From assembly GCF_000720455.1 (NCBI RefSeq), contig NZ_JOAK01000004.1:1-64000 (forward strand): 64,000 nt of DNA, in the 5' to 3' direction. Shown here one piece after another: positions 19,925 to 27,431 of the stretch (position 1 is its first letter; every line of letters begins with the position of its first letter). The stretch is from Streptomyces virginiae (GTDB taxonomy: Bacteria > Actinomycetota > Actinomycetes > Streptomycetales > Streptomycetaceae). The notes below the pieces were generated by a model, which had not been told where the DNA came from, did not search any database, and saw nothing but the letters and a program-made list of their open reading frames with translations. The position numbers and the translations under genes are program-made.

Positions 19925-20276
19925 CACCGCCCACGGCCGTCAGGTACCGGGCCTCAACGGGGGTGGCCCGGTACCCCTCGGCCCGTGCGGCCACGACCTC
20001 GGCGAGGCTCAGCCCGTACACGCGGCGCAGCAACGCGATCGGCACGCCGTCGGGACCGCCGACCGCCAGGTGGACGGATCCCTCCCGGGCGAGGATGCGC
20101 TCCCGCACCCGCGGCGGCGGTACGCCTGCGCCTCGGTCGCATGCTTGGCCGCAGCACGGGCAGTGCGCGTTCGACTCCCAGCGCAGCTCGCCGTCCCGGA
20201 CGAGCTGCCAGTCCTCCTCGACGCAGTCCTCGCAGGGGCCGCAGTGCGTCCACGCGTACATGTGCTGTTCCGCCAT
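19887..20276 (-). CDS. Small zinc-ribbon protein of unknown function
   Basis: A 129-residue protein. The first 50 residues carry two CxxC pairs, HCGPCEDC and HCPCCGQAC, consistent with a zinc ribbon. The remainder is mixed alpha/beta with ARAEGYRATPVEARYL at the end. ATG at 20276 (MAEQHMYAW) is the first plausible start. It is divergent from the GDPD gene, 53 bp apart, and its 3' end overlaps the convergent secreted-protein gene (19887-19924). No functional call is possible. Confidence 0.65.
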   Translation of the reverse strand: MAEQHMYAWTHCGPCEDCVEEDWQLVRDGELRWESNAHCPCCGQACDRGAGVPPPRVRERILAREGSVHLAVGGPDGVPIALLRRVYGLSLAEVVAARAEGYRATPVEARYLTAVGGATAAGEGTAGPG

Positions 20277-20329
20277 CCGGGCAGCATGCGGTAGCGGGGC
20301 GTTCCGCGCATGCGGATAACGTCGGGGGC

Positions 20330-21097
20330 ATGACGCACACGCAGCTCCGTACCGACCGCGCCGTCCGGGTCGTCGCCCATCGCGGGGCCTCACACGAGCA
20401 TCCCGAGCACACCCTGGCCGCCTACCGGCAGGCCATCGCGGACGGTGCCGACGCCCTCGAATGCGACGTACGGCTGACCGCCGACCACAAGCTGGTCTGT
20501 GTGCACGACCGGCGCGTGGAGCGGACCTCGGACGGGCGCGGGGTGGTGTCGGAGATGACGTACGAGGAGCTGTCCGCCCTGGACTTCGGCAGCTGGAAGG
20601 GCGAGGAGCACCGCGGGGCGCAGGTGCTGCTCTTCGAGGACCTGCTGAAGGAGGCGCTGGCCGCCGACCGGCCCGTCGGGCTGGCGGTCGAGACCAAGCA
20701 CCCCACCCGGGCGGGCGGCCGGCTGGAGGCCGAGCTCGTGCGGGTGCTGAAGGACCACGGGCTGGCCGACGGCTCGGCGGGCCTGGTCGAGGTGATGAGC
20801 TTCTCCCGCAACGCCCTGATCAGGCTGAACCGGCTGGCGCCCGGTCTGCCGGCCGTCTACCTGATCGAGCGGCGGCTGCGGCCGGCCCGGCCGCCGTTCG
20901 CCGGGCACGCCGGACCGGGCATCGACCTGGTGCGCAAGGACCCGGGGCTGGTGGCCCGGCTCAAGGCGAAGGGGCTGCGGGTGCGGGTGTGGACGGTGGA
21001 CGAACCGGAGGACGTGGAGCTGTGCCTGCGCCTCGGCGTGGACACCCTGATCACCAACCGGCCGCGCGAGGTGCGCGCACAGCTGGAGGCGGAGTAG
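20330..21097 (+). CDS. Glycerophosphodiester phosphodiesterase
   Basis: A 255-residue cytoplasmic GDPD. The catalytic core is complete: VAHRGASHEHPEHTLAAYRQ (His and Arg), GADALECDVRLTADHKLV (Glu, Asp) and CVHDRRVERT (second His), then AVETKHPT, and near the C-terminus VRVWTVDEPEDVELCLRLG and GVDTLITNRP. It hydrolyses deacylated phospholipids to glycerol-3-phosphate and alcohol. There is no signal peptide. ATG at 20330 follows a G-run rather than a clear ribosome-binding site. Confidence 0.93.
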   Translation: MTHTQLRTDRAVRVVAHRGASHEHPEHTLAAYRQAIADGADALECDVRLTADHKLVCVHDRRVERTSDGRGVVSEMTYEELSALDFGSWKGEEHRGAQVLLFEDLLKEALAADRPVGLAVETKHPTRAGGRLEAELVRVLKDHGLADGSAGLVEVMSFSRNALIRLNRLAPGLPAVYLIERRLRPARPPFAGHAGPGIDLVRKDPGLVARLKAKGLRVRVWTVDEPEDVELCLRLGVDTLITNRPREVRAQLEAE

Positions 21098-21103
21098 ACA
21101 CGG

Positions 21104-21136
21104 CCGGCCCGGCTCCTCGGTGCGGAGCCGGGCCGG
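21104..21136. terminator. Bidirectional hairpin between GDPD and I36 genes
   Basis: 13-bp perfect stem CCGGCCCGGCTCC (21104-21116) with 21124-21136, 7-nt loop, between convergent gene ends. Confidence 0.75.
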
Positions 21137-21151
21137 ATCACCTCGTCCCGC

Positions 21152-21562
21152 TCAGCTGGGGTTCGGGTGGTAGTTCCAGGACGCGTTGTTGTTGTACGTC
21201 ACGGAGAGGTTCCGCTTCGACTGGGCGGTGACCACGTCGTAGGGGCCCTTGTACCAGCTGTTGTAGTGCACCCGGACGGCCTGGGTAGCGTAACGGCTGT
21301 CGGCCGAAGCCGCGTTGTTCTTGATCTGCTGGCCCGCGCCGTTGCCGGTGCCCGGGCTGAACACGCCGGCGAAGTCCCAGGACGGCATGCCGTCGATGTG
21401 GTTCATCGTGGCGACGGCGCCGGCCTGGTTGGAGTTGAAGTAGACGCAGGCGAGGCCCGGGTAGCAGCGCTGGGTGGGCGCCGCCTCGGCCGCGGTCGGC
21501 AGTGCCATGACCAGCACTCCGGAGGCTGCGACCGCCGCGACGGCAGCACGCATGGACTTCAT
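21152..21562 (-). CDS. Secreted peptidase-inhibitor I36 family protein (copy 1)
   Basis: A 136-residue protein with a Sec signal (about 27 residues, ALPTAAEA-A) and a crystallin-like I36 fold. The fold shows CYPGLACVYFNSNQAGA, NNAASADSRYATQAVRVHY, NSWYKGPYDVV and the C-terminal TYNNNASWNYHPNPS. Only two cysteines remain in the mature protein. The I36 family includes a Streptomyces metalloproteinase inhibitor, but inhibition by this member is not shown. ATG at 21562 has GGGGGA about 8 nt upstream. It is near-identical in length and sequence to copy 2 at 22658-23068. It is the third gene of a minus-strand series, 101 bp after the middle gene, with a small GC hairpin (21590-21614) in that gap. 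Confidence 0.85.
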   Translation of the reverse strand: MKSMRAAVAAVAASGVLVMALPTAAEAAPTQRCYPGLACVYFNSNQAGAVATMNHIDGMPSWDFAGVFSPGTGNGAGQQIKNNAASADSRYATQAVRVHYNSWYKGPYDVVTAQSKRNLSVTYNNNASWNYHPNPS

Positions 21563-21663
21563 GGAAGTGATCCCCCTAGATGGTGGGTGCCCGGCTCCGG
21601 GTGGCGGAGCCGGGCGGACCGCAGCGGACGCGCGGACCTCAGCGGGTGGCGGGTGGCGGGCTG

Positions 21664-22644
21664 CTACTGGACGTGGGCCAGGGCGGTCTGCTTCGCCTTC
21701 TTGATGGCGTCCATCTCCTTCGCCTTGGCGTTGATCATCTTCTGCTGGATCTGCGCCTCGGCCCCGTGCCACACGTCGACGAGCTTCGTCTCGTTCTTGC
21801 AGGCCACGTCCGCGGTGGCGACGGCGATCTCCTCCGCGGAGACCGTCGGCACGGCGAACTTCGGGTCGTCGTTGGCCTGCATCGGGTCCTTGTAGGAGTA
21901 CCCCTTGCCCTTCATGCAGGCGGACCAGGCCGCGAAGGCCTTGGTGACGCGGGAGTCCTTGACGGACTCCTTGTAGGACTGGCCGTTGATGTCCTGGGCG
22001 AGGTCGGCGTACAGCTGCTCGCCGCCGCCCGTGAGGGTGCGCGTGGACTCGGCGATGCAGCCGCCCGGCGGGATGTCCTTGCCCTGGACCTGGCTCGGCG
22101 CCGCCTGCTTGGCCTTGGCGAGGTCGCCGGCCTCCTTGGTGGTGCCCGTCATCGCGAGCCACTCGGCGTCGTTCAGCACGGGCTCGACCGCCGCGGAGGG
22201 GGCCGGGCCGTCGGCCGCGGCGGCCGCGGCCGGGCCGCCCGCCTTGGCGTTCTGCCGGGCCGCGACGAACGCCGGCTTGTAGCCGGTGCGGGCCGCCTGG
22301 GCGGCGTCGACCGTGCCGTACCGCAGGTCGGTGAAGGTCTCGCGCGGGTCGGCCGGGCCCTGCTCGGGCGCCTGGAAGGAGGCGAAGCCGAGGCCCTGCA
22401 TGCACTTCTGCTGGAGCTTCCCGCCGGCCTGGCTCAGCTTCGCGAACTCCGCGGGCGTCGGCAGGTACTGCTCGATGGGCAGGGTGCGGACCTTGGCGGA
22501 ACCGGCGATCGACGTCGCGTCGCCGCCTGCGGCGTCGGCGTCCGTACCGGCGGAGGCCGCGTAGCCCGCCATCACCGCTCCGGAGGCCACGGCCATCGCG
22601 AGGAGGGAAATACGAGTGCGCTTCATGTTCATTTCGCTCAGCAT
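21664..22644 (-). CDS. Unknown secreted protein between two I36 genes
   Basis: About 326 residues with a signal peptide (RISLLAMAVASGAVMAGYAASA). The mature region has four cysteines, in KCMQGLGF, GGCIAES, SACMKGKGYSYKDP and VACKNETKLVD. The C-M-x3-G-[YF] pattern, seen twice, is recurrent in actinobacterial secreted and lipoproteins of unknown function. The C-terminal about 60 residues are Lys/Ala-rich and probably helical. In-frame ATGs at 22644, 22632 and 22626 compete; I used 22644, which follows a GAGAGA stretch. It begins only 13 bp after the stop of I36 copy 2, so the two are surely cotranscribed. I do not recognise the family. Confidence 0.75.
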   Translation of the reverse strand: MLSEMNMKRTRISLLAMAVASGAVMAGYAASAGTDADAAGGDATSIAGSAKVRTLPIEQYLPTPAEFAKLSQAGGKLQQKCMQGLGFASFQAPEQGPADPRETFTDLRYGTVDAAQAARTGYKPAFVAARQNAKAGGPAAAAAADGPAPSAAVEPVLNDAEWLAMTGTTKEAGDLAKAKQAAPSQVQGKDIPPGGCIAESTRTLTGGGEQLYADLAQDINGQSYKESVKDSRVTKAFAAWSACMKGKGYSYKDPMQANDDPKFAVPTVSAEEIAVATADVACKNETKLVDVWHGAEAQIQQKMINAKAKEMDAIKKAKQTALAHVQ

Positions 22645-22657
22645 TCTCTCTCGGTCC

Positions 22658-23068
22658 TCAGACGCCGTTCGGGTGGTAGTTCCAGGACGCATTGTTGTTG
22701 TACGTCGCGTTCAGATTCCGCCTCGTCTGAGGCTCGACCACGTCGTAGGGGCCCTTGTACCAGCTGTTGAAGTGAACGCGAACCGCCTGGTTCCAATAGC
22801 GGCTGTCCGCAGAGGCGGCGTTGTTCTTGAGCAGCTCCGTGTCCCCGTTTCCGGTGCCGCGGTTGAACGTTCCCGTGAACAGGTACGCCGGGTAGTTCTC
22901 GATGTGGTACATCTGCGCCAGAGCGCCCGCCTGGTTCGAGTTGTAGTACAGGCAGGCCATTTCCGGATAGCACCGGCCGGTGGGCTCCGCCTGGGCCACG
23001 GACGGCAGCGCGAGAACCAGCACCCCGGACGTCGCGAGCGCCGCTACGGCAGCACGCATGGACTTCAT
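22658..23068 (-). CDS. Secreted peptidase-inhibitor I36 family protein (copy 2)
   Basis: A 136-residue protein, the same length as copy 1. Its signal peptide is nearly identical (MKSMRAAVAALATSGVLVLA) and the mature blocks match: RCYPEMACLYYNSNQAGAL, NNAASADSRYWNQAVRVHF, NSWYKGPYDVV, TYNNNASWNYHPNGV. By eye roughly two thirds of mature residues agree with copy 1, so the pair arose by duplication. GGGGGA precedes the ATG at 23068. It is the first gene of the three-gene series, and upstream lie 16-bp direct repeats (23204-23253). Confidence 0.85.
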   Translation of the reverse strand: MKSMRAAVAALATSGVLVLALPSVAQAEPTGRCYPEMACLYYNSNQAGALAQMYHIENYPAYLFTGTFNRGTGNGDTELLKNNAASADSRYWNQAVRVHFNSWYKGPYDVVEPQTRRNLNATYNNNASWNYHPNGV

Positions 23069-23203
23069 GAAAGCAATCCCCCCTTGGATGGCACTCACGG
23101 GGGACGGTCAGACCCCCCGCAGTGCGACAACGCCGAGATCGTATGCACGGAATAGGGAAAAGGACACCCGATAACTTATCGACTGGCGCGTTTTCGGCCA
23201 TGG

Positions 23204-23253
23204 CTAAAGCCGCGCATAAGGCGTGCGTAATGCGACACTAAAGCCGCGCATAA
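23204..23253. repeat. 16-bp direct repeat upstream of the I36 series
   Basis: CTAAAGCCGCGCATAA occurs exactly at 23204-23219 and 23238-23253 (period 34 bp), 136-185 bp upstream of the I36 copy 2 start. The odd dyad GATAA-C-TTATC lies at 23170-23180 between them and the gene. Period 34 puts the copies about three helical turns apart, as expected of activator or repressor sites. Confidence 0.6.
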
Positions 23254-23258
23254 ATACA

Positions 23259-23282
23259 CCCGGCCGGGGTGCGCCGGCCGGG
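23259..23282 (-). terminator. Terminator hairpin of the SGNH hydrolase gene
   Basis: CCCGGCCGG (23259-23267) pairs with CCGGCCGGG (23274-23282), 6-nt loop, 29 bp past the stop of the minus-strand hydrolase gene. Confidence 0.55.
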
Positions 23283-23311
23283 CGTGGGGGGATCGGGTGG
23301 AGCGGGGCGGT

Positions 23312-24838
23312 TTATGCGAAGCGCTGGTTCGCGGATCCGTTGCAGGCCTGGAGGCGCAGCGGGTCGTGGGCGGCGGCCACGGTCAGGCACATGCCCGGGG
23401 CGGCGGCGGGCCGCAGGGTGGCGCCGTCGCGGACGAACCGCTGGTTGGCTCCGCCGTGGCAGTTCCAGATGATCAGGCCGGTGCCGGGGCCGTAGTTGGC
23501 GCCGGGGGCGTCGAGGCAGCGGTCCTGGGTCAGTTCGATGTGGACGGACTTGCGGGCGGTGTCGTACCACCAGCCCTGGTTGCGGCCGTTGTGGCAGTCC
23601 CAGCCCACGATCTTGGTCTCGTTGGCGCTGGAGCCGCCGAAGGAGTCGAGGCAGTTGCCGGTGGCCTCGTTCTTGAGCGGCTTGAACTTGTCGTCCCAGG
23701 CCCCGGCCTGGAGGACGGGCGTGCCGGTGCTGGCGGGGTCGGCGCAGGAGGCCTCGCGCAGGCCCGAGTCGTAGAGCTGGGTCAGGCAGGACGCGAAGGC
23801 GCCGTGTCCGCGGTAGTTGGGGTGGAAGGACTGGCGGGCGGTGTTCTCGTCCCACGGGAAGTGGTCCCCGAGGTCCAGGTAGAGCCCGCGGGCCCAGGTG
23901 TCCTCCATGCACACCGCGTGGCCGTGGAAGAGCCGCGAGTTGTCGAGGTAGACCGCGCCGGAGGCCAGGGCCGCCGCGCGCATGCCCTTCTCGAAGGTGG
24001 GTACCGCGTAGTTGCGGCCCCAGGTGGCGTCCGAGTCGTAGCCGGCGCAGCCGCCGGGCAGCTTTCCGGGAAAGCCGGGGTTGTCGTGGAAGTCGGGGCC
24101 GATGGGGCTGGGGTAGCCCATCACGACGAGCTTGTAGTCGGCGTCGGCGTAGCCGGCGTCGCGCATGACCGTCCTGAGGTCGGCGACCGTGGCTTCGACC
24201 TTGGGCTTCAGGCCGTCGACGCGGGCCTGCCAGCCGGGGGCGTACTTGGGCTCGCAGGTGCCCTGGCTGAGGACCCAGCGGGTCACGCAGTCGGTCATGA
24301 CGGGGCCGAACTGAAGGTCGTCGTTGGCTCCGGCGACCAGCAGGACCATCTTGATCCTGGTGTTGCGGGCCTTGATGGCGAGGTTGTCGCTCTGCACCAG
24401 CTCGTCGGCGTACTGCTTGCTGCCGCCGATCCTGATGTTTCCGGTGTAGCCGCCGGAGCAGGCGACGTTGAAGGTGAGGTCGGCCGGGATGCCGGTGCGG
24501 TGGATCGCCGCGTCGGGCGAGCGGTGGCACTGGTTGTTCGGTGTGTTGGTCGCCGGGTCGTAGTTGCCGACGCCCTCGCCCGAGATCTCGCTGTCGCCCA
24601 GCGAGATCAGGCCGGTCCTGCGGTCGGCCTGCGGGCGCACGGCCGGGTCGCCGTAGATCTTGACGGCTTCGGCGGCGCGGATCGCCTCCAGCTCGGGCGG
24701 GAGGGGTGTGACGACGCCGGTGGTGGTGGCCGCCTGGGCCATGGGGGTGACGGCGGTGACGCCCCCCAGGGCGGCCGCGATCGCCGCGACGGCGGCGAAG
24801 GTAGATCTGAGCATGGGTTTCGTACGGGCACGTGCCAT
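23312..24838 (-). CDS. Secreted SGNH/GDSL hydrolase with ricin-B-type lectin tail
   Basis: A 508-residue protein. After a signal peptide ([17 protein letters not shown], cleavage after AQA) comes an SGNH hydrolase domain with block [13 protein letters not shown] (catalytic Ser), GANDD, and a C-terminal [10 protein letters not shown] block with the catalytic His. From about residue 385 a QxW-type beta-trefoil lectin follows ([36 protein letters not shown]). Likely an extracellular esterase or lipase tethered to a glycan. It is divergent from fumC, with a 12-bp palindrome between them. The actual substrate is not predictable. Confidence 0.88.
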   Translation of the reverse strand: MARARTKPMLRSTFAAVAAIAAALGGVTAVTPMAQAATTTGVVTPLPPELEAIRAAEAVKIYGDPAVRPQADRRTGLISLGDSEISGEGVGNYDPATNTPNNQCHRSPDAAIHRTGIPADLTFNVACSGGYTGNIRIGGSKQYADELVQSDNLAIKARNTRIKMVLLVAGANDDLQFGPVMTDCVTRWVLSQGTCEPKYAPGWQARVDGLKPKVEATVADLRTVMRDAGYADADYKLVVMGYPSPIGPDFHDNPGFPGKLPGGCAGYDSDATWGRNYAVPTFEKGMRAAALASGAVYLDNSRLFHGHAVCMEDTWARGLYLDLGDHFPWDENTARQSFHPNYRGHGAFASCLTQLYDSGLREASCADPASTGTPVLQAGAWDDKFKPLKNEATGNCLDSFGGSSANETKIVGWDCHNGRNQGWWYDTARKSVHIELTQDRCLDAPGANYGPGTGLIIWNCHGGANQRFVRDGATLRPAAAPGMCLTVAAAHDPLRLQACNGSANQRFA

Positions 24839-24875
24839 GGACGCCTCCCCGGATGTCAGTGTTACCCACGGTATT

Positions 24876-24887
24876 TACTGGCCAGTA
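24876..24887. promoter_or_regulatory. Candidate TetR-type operator between SGNH hydrolase and fumC
   Basis: TACTGGCCAGTA is a perfect 12-bp palindrome 38 bp upstream of the hydrolase start and 59 bp upstream of fumC. Dyads of the form TACT-N4-AGTA are typical TetR-family sites. No regulator gene is adjacent. Confidence 0.45.
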
Positions 24888-24946
24888 GGGGAGTTGGGAA
24901 CACTTGCAACAAGAGAATTGCTCAACTTTTTGAGGAGGCAACAGAC

Positions 24947-26350
24947 ATGACAGACGATCAACAGGCCGACGGGTTCCGGACCGAGCACGACTCCATGGGC
25001 GACGTCCGGGTGCCCGTGCACGCCAAGTGGCGGGCGCAGACCCAGCGCGCCGTGGAGAACTTCCCCATCTCGGGACAGCGGCTGGAGCGGGCCCACATCG
25101 AGGCCCTCGCCCGGATCAAGGCCGCGGCGGCCCTCGTGAACGCCCGGCTCGGAGTGGTCGACCAGGACGTCGCCGACGCGATCCGGTCCGCGGCCGGCGA
25201 GGTTGCGGACGGCCGCTGGGACGACCACTTCCCCGTGGACGTCTTCCAGACCGGATCCGGGACCTCGTCCAACATGAACACCAACGAGGTGATCGCCACC
25301 CTGGCCACCGAGCGCCTCGGCCGGGACGTGCACCCCAACGACCACGTCAACGCCTCGCAGAGCTCCAACGACGTCTTCCCGTCGTCCATCCACATCGCCG
25401 CCACCGCCGCCGTCGCGGGCGACCTGGTACCGGCCCTGGAGCACCTCGCCGCCGCGCTGGAGCGCAAGGCGTCCGAGTTCGACCAGGTGGTCAAGGCCGG
25501 CCGGACCCACCTGATGGACGCCACCCCGGTCACCCTCGGCCAGGAGTTCGGCGGTTACGCGGCCCAGATCCGCTACGGCGTCGAGCGGCTGCGCTCGTCC
25601 CTGCCCCGCCTCGCCGAACTGCCCCTGGGCGGCACCGCGGTGGGCACCGGCATCAACACCCCGGCCGGCTTCTCGGCCGCCGTGATCGCCGAGGTGGCCG
25701 TCGCCACCGGCCTGCCGCTGACCGAGGCGCGCGACCATTTCGAGGCCCAGGGCGCGCGTGACGCGCTGGTGGAGACCTCCGGAATGCTCCGTACGGTCGC
25801 CGTCTCGCTCACCAAGATCTGCAACGATCTGCGCTGGATGGCCTCCGGACCGCGGACCGGATTGGCCGAAATCAGCCTCCCGGATCTCCAGCCCGGCTCC
25901 TCGATCATGCCCGGGAAGGTCAATCCGGTGGTCCCGGAGGCCGTCCTGATGGTCGCCGCTCAGGTCATGGGCAACGACGCCACCGTCGCGGTGGCGGGCG
26001 CCGCCGGCAACTTCGAGCTCAATGTGATGCTCCCGGTGATGGCCAGGAACCTCCTCGAATCGATCCGGCTGCTGGCCGCCGCGAGCCGGCTGCTCGCCGA
26101 CCGCACGGTCGACGGGATCACCGCCGACGAGGCCCGGGCCAGGGAGTACGCCGAGTCCTCGCCCTCCGTGGTGACCCCGCTCAACCGCTACATCGGCTAC
26201 GAGGAGGCCGCGAAGGTGGCCAAGAGGTCCCTCGCCGAGCGCAAGACGATCAGGGAGGTCGTCCTGGAGTCCGGCTACGTGGAGCGCGGCGCCCTCACCC
26301 TGGAGCAGCTCGACGAGGCCCTGGACGTCCTGCGCATGACGCGTCCCTGA
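24947..26350 (+). CDS. fumC: Fumarate hydratase class II
   Basis: A 467-residue FumC of normal length. Motifs are [15 protein letters not shown], the [14 protein letters not shown] block, [16 protein letters not shown], and the superfamily signature loop [11 protein letters not shown] with its catalytic Ser. It forms homotetramers without a metal cofactor. GAGGAGG lies 8 nt before the ATG at 24947, one of the best ribosome-binding sites in the window. The antisense strand upstream happens to be open in the same frame, which is not coding. Confidence 0.97.
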   Translation: MTDDQQADGFRTEHDSMGDVRVPVHAKWRAQTQRAVENFPISGQRLERAHIEALARIKAAAALVNARLGVVDQDVADAIRSAAGEVADGRWDDHFPVDVFQTGSGTSSNMNTNEVIATLATERLGRDVHPNDHVNASQSSNDVFPSSIHIAATAAVAGDLVPALEHLAAALERKASEFDQVVKAGRTHLMDATPVTLGQEFGGYAAQIRYGVERLRSSLPRLAELPLGGTAVGTGINTPAGFSAAVIAEVAVATGLPLTEARDHFEAQGARDALVETSGMLRTVAVSLTKICNDLRWMASGPRTGLAEISLPDLQPGSSIMPGKVNPVVPEAVLMVAAQVMGNDATVAVAGAAGNFELNVMLPVMARNLLESIRLLAAASRLLADRTVDGITADEARAREYAESSPSVVTPLNRYIGYEEAAKVAKRSLAERKTIREVVLESGYVERGALTLEQLDEALDVLRMTRP

Positions 26351-26462
26351 CCGCCCCTCCCGCACCCCCGGGCGGGGGCCGGATCCGGTCGTTCGTCGTC
26401 CCCGAATCGCCTGGTGACCTGCACCGCAGCGGGCGTACGGGCCCCCGCCCTAAGATCTGCGC

Positions 26463-27182
26463 ATGACAGGTACTTTCAAGCCCGGGAGCGGCCGGGCGCC
26501 AAACGCGCCGACCGACTCCGCGCGCGCGACGCGCTGGGCGCCCGGGGACCAGATCCTCTGGCGCTACCGCGACCACGCCCCGGGACTGAAGGGCGCGGTG
26601 CACATCTGCCGCCCGGTGACGGTGGTGCAGGACACCGACGAGATGCTCGCCGTCTGGATGGCCCCGGGCACCGAATGCGTCAAGCCGGTGCTCGCCGACG
26701 GCACCCCCGTCCACGAGGAGCCGCTGGCCACCCGCTACACCGCGCCGCGCACCACCGTGCGCTCACGCTGGTTCGGCGGCGGCGTGCTGAAACTGGCCCG
26801 GCCCGGGGACCCGTGGTCCGTCTGGCTGTTCTGGGGGCCGGGCTGGCAGTTCAAGAACTGGTACGTGAACCTGGAGGAGCCGCGGTCGAGATGGGCCGGC
26901 GGAATCGATTCCGAGGACCACTTCCTGGACATCGCCGTCTACCCCGACCGCAGCTGGAAGTGGCTGGACGAGGACGAGTTCGCCGAGGCCCAGCGGTCCG
27001 GTCTGATGGGCCGTGAGCAGGCACGGCGGGTACGGGAAGCCGGCCGCGCGGCGGTCGCGCTGATCGAGGAATGGGGTGTTCCGTTCTCGGCCGGCTGGCA
27101 GGACTGGCGGCCGGATCCGGCCTGGCGGATTCCGGCCCTGCCCGAGGACTGGGACCGCACCCCGGCGCATATGACCTCATGA
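26463..27182 (+). CDS. DUF402 domain-containing protein
   Basis: A 239-residue cytoplasmic protein. The DUF402 core holds GDQILWRYRDH, WMAPGTECVKP, VRSRWFGGGVLKLARPGDPWSVWLFW, WYVNLEEPRSRW, and the acidic metal-binding segment DHFLDIAVYPDRSWKWLDEDEF. A C-terminal part ends AGWQDWRPDPAWRIP. DUF402 proteins include nucleoside phosphatases (SAV0944/YgaC family), so hydrolysis of nucleotides is plausible but not proven here. ATG at 26463. It lies between fumC and the SpoIIE-type gene, the usual Streptomyces order. Confidence 0.88.
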   Translation: MTGTFKPGSGRAPNAPTDSARATRWAPGDQILWRYRDHAPGLKGAVHICRPVTVVQDTDEMLAVWMAPGTECVKPVLADGTPVHEEPLATRYTAPRTTVRSRWFGGGVLKLARPGDPWSVWLFWGPGWQFKNWYVNLEEPRSRWAGGIDSEDHFLDIAVYPDRSWKWLDEDEFAEAQRSGLMGREQARRVREAGRAAVALIEEWGVPFSAGWQDWRPDPAWRIPALPEDWDRTPAHMTS

Positions 27183-27431
27183 GACCCTTGATGCGCCCCC
27201 GGGGGTCAACCGTAGGATCGTCCTCCGCGAGGTCGCGCGCGCGGGACGGTGCGATCGGGCCGCACACCAGCAAGTGTCGTTCTGTACACGGGATCTGACC
27301 GGAGGTCGACACACGAGGAAGTTCGAGCGAGGAACCTCTGGGCGATGGTGCCCGGGCCGCTGAGCGGGTATACCGCGACTGACCGAGTTGAGTGCAGCGC
27401 ACATCGAGCGCAAACGGACGGAATTCCACGC

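Noticed and set aside
23297..26350. Plus-strand open frame of 1017 codons joining the antisense of the SGNH hydrolase to fumC
   Set aside because: The fumC part is real only from 24947, where a strong GAGGAGG site and the family N-terminus occur; upstream is antisense of a better-supported gene.
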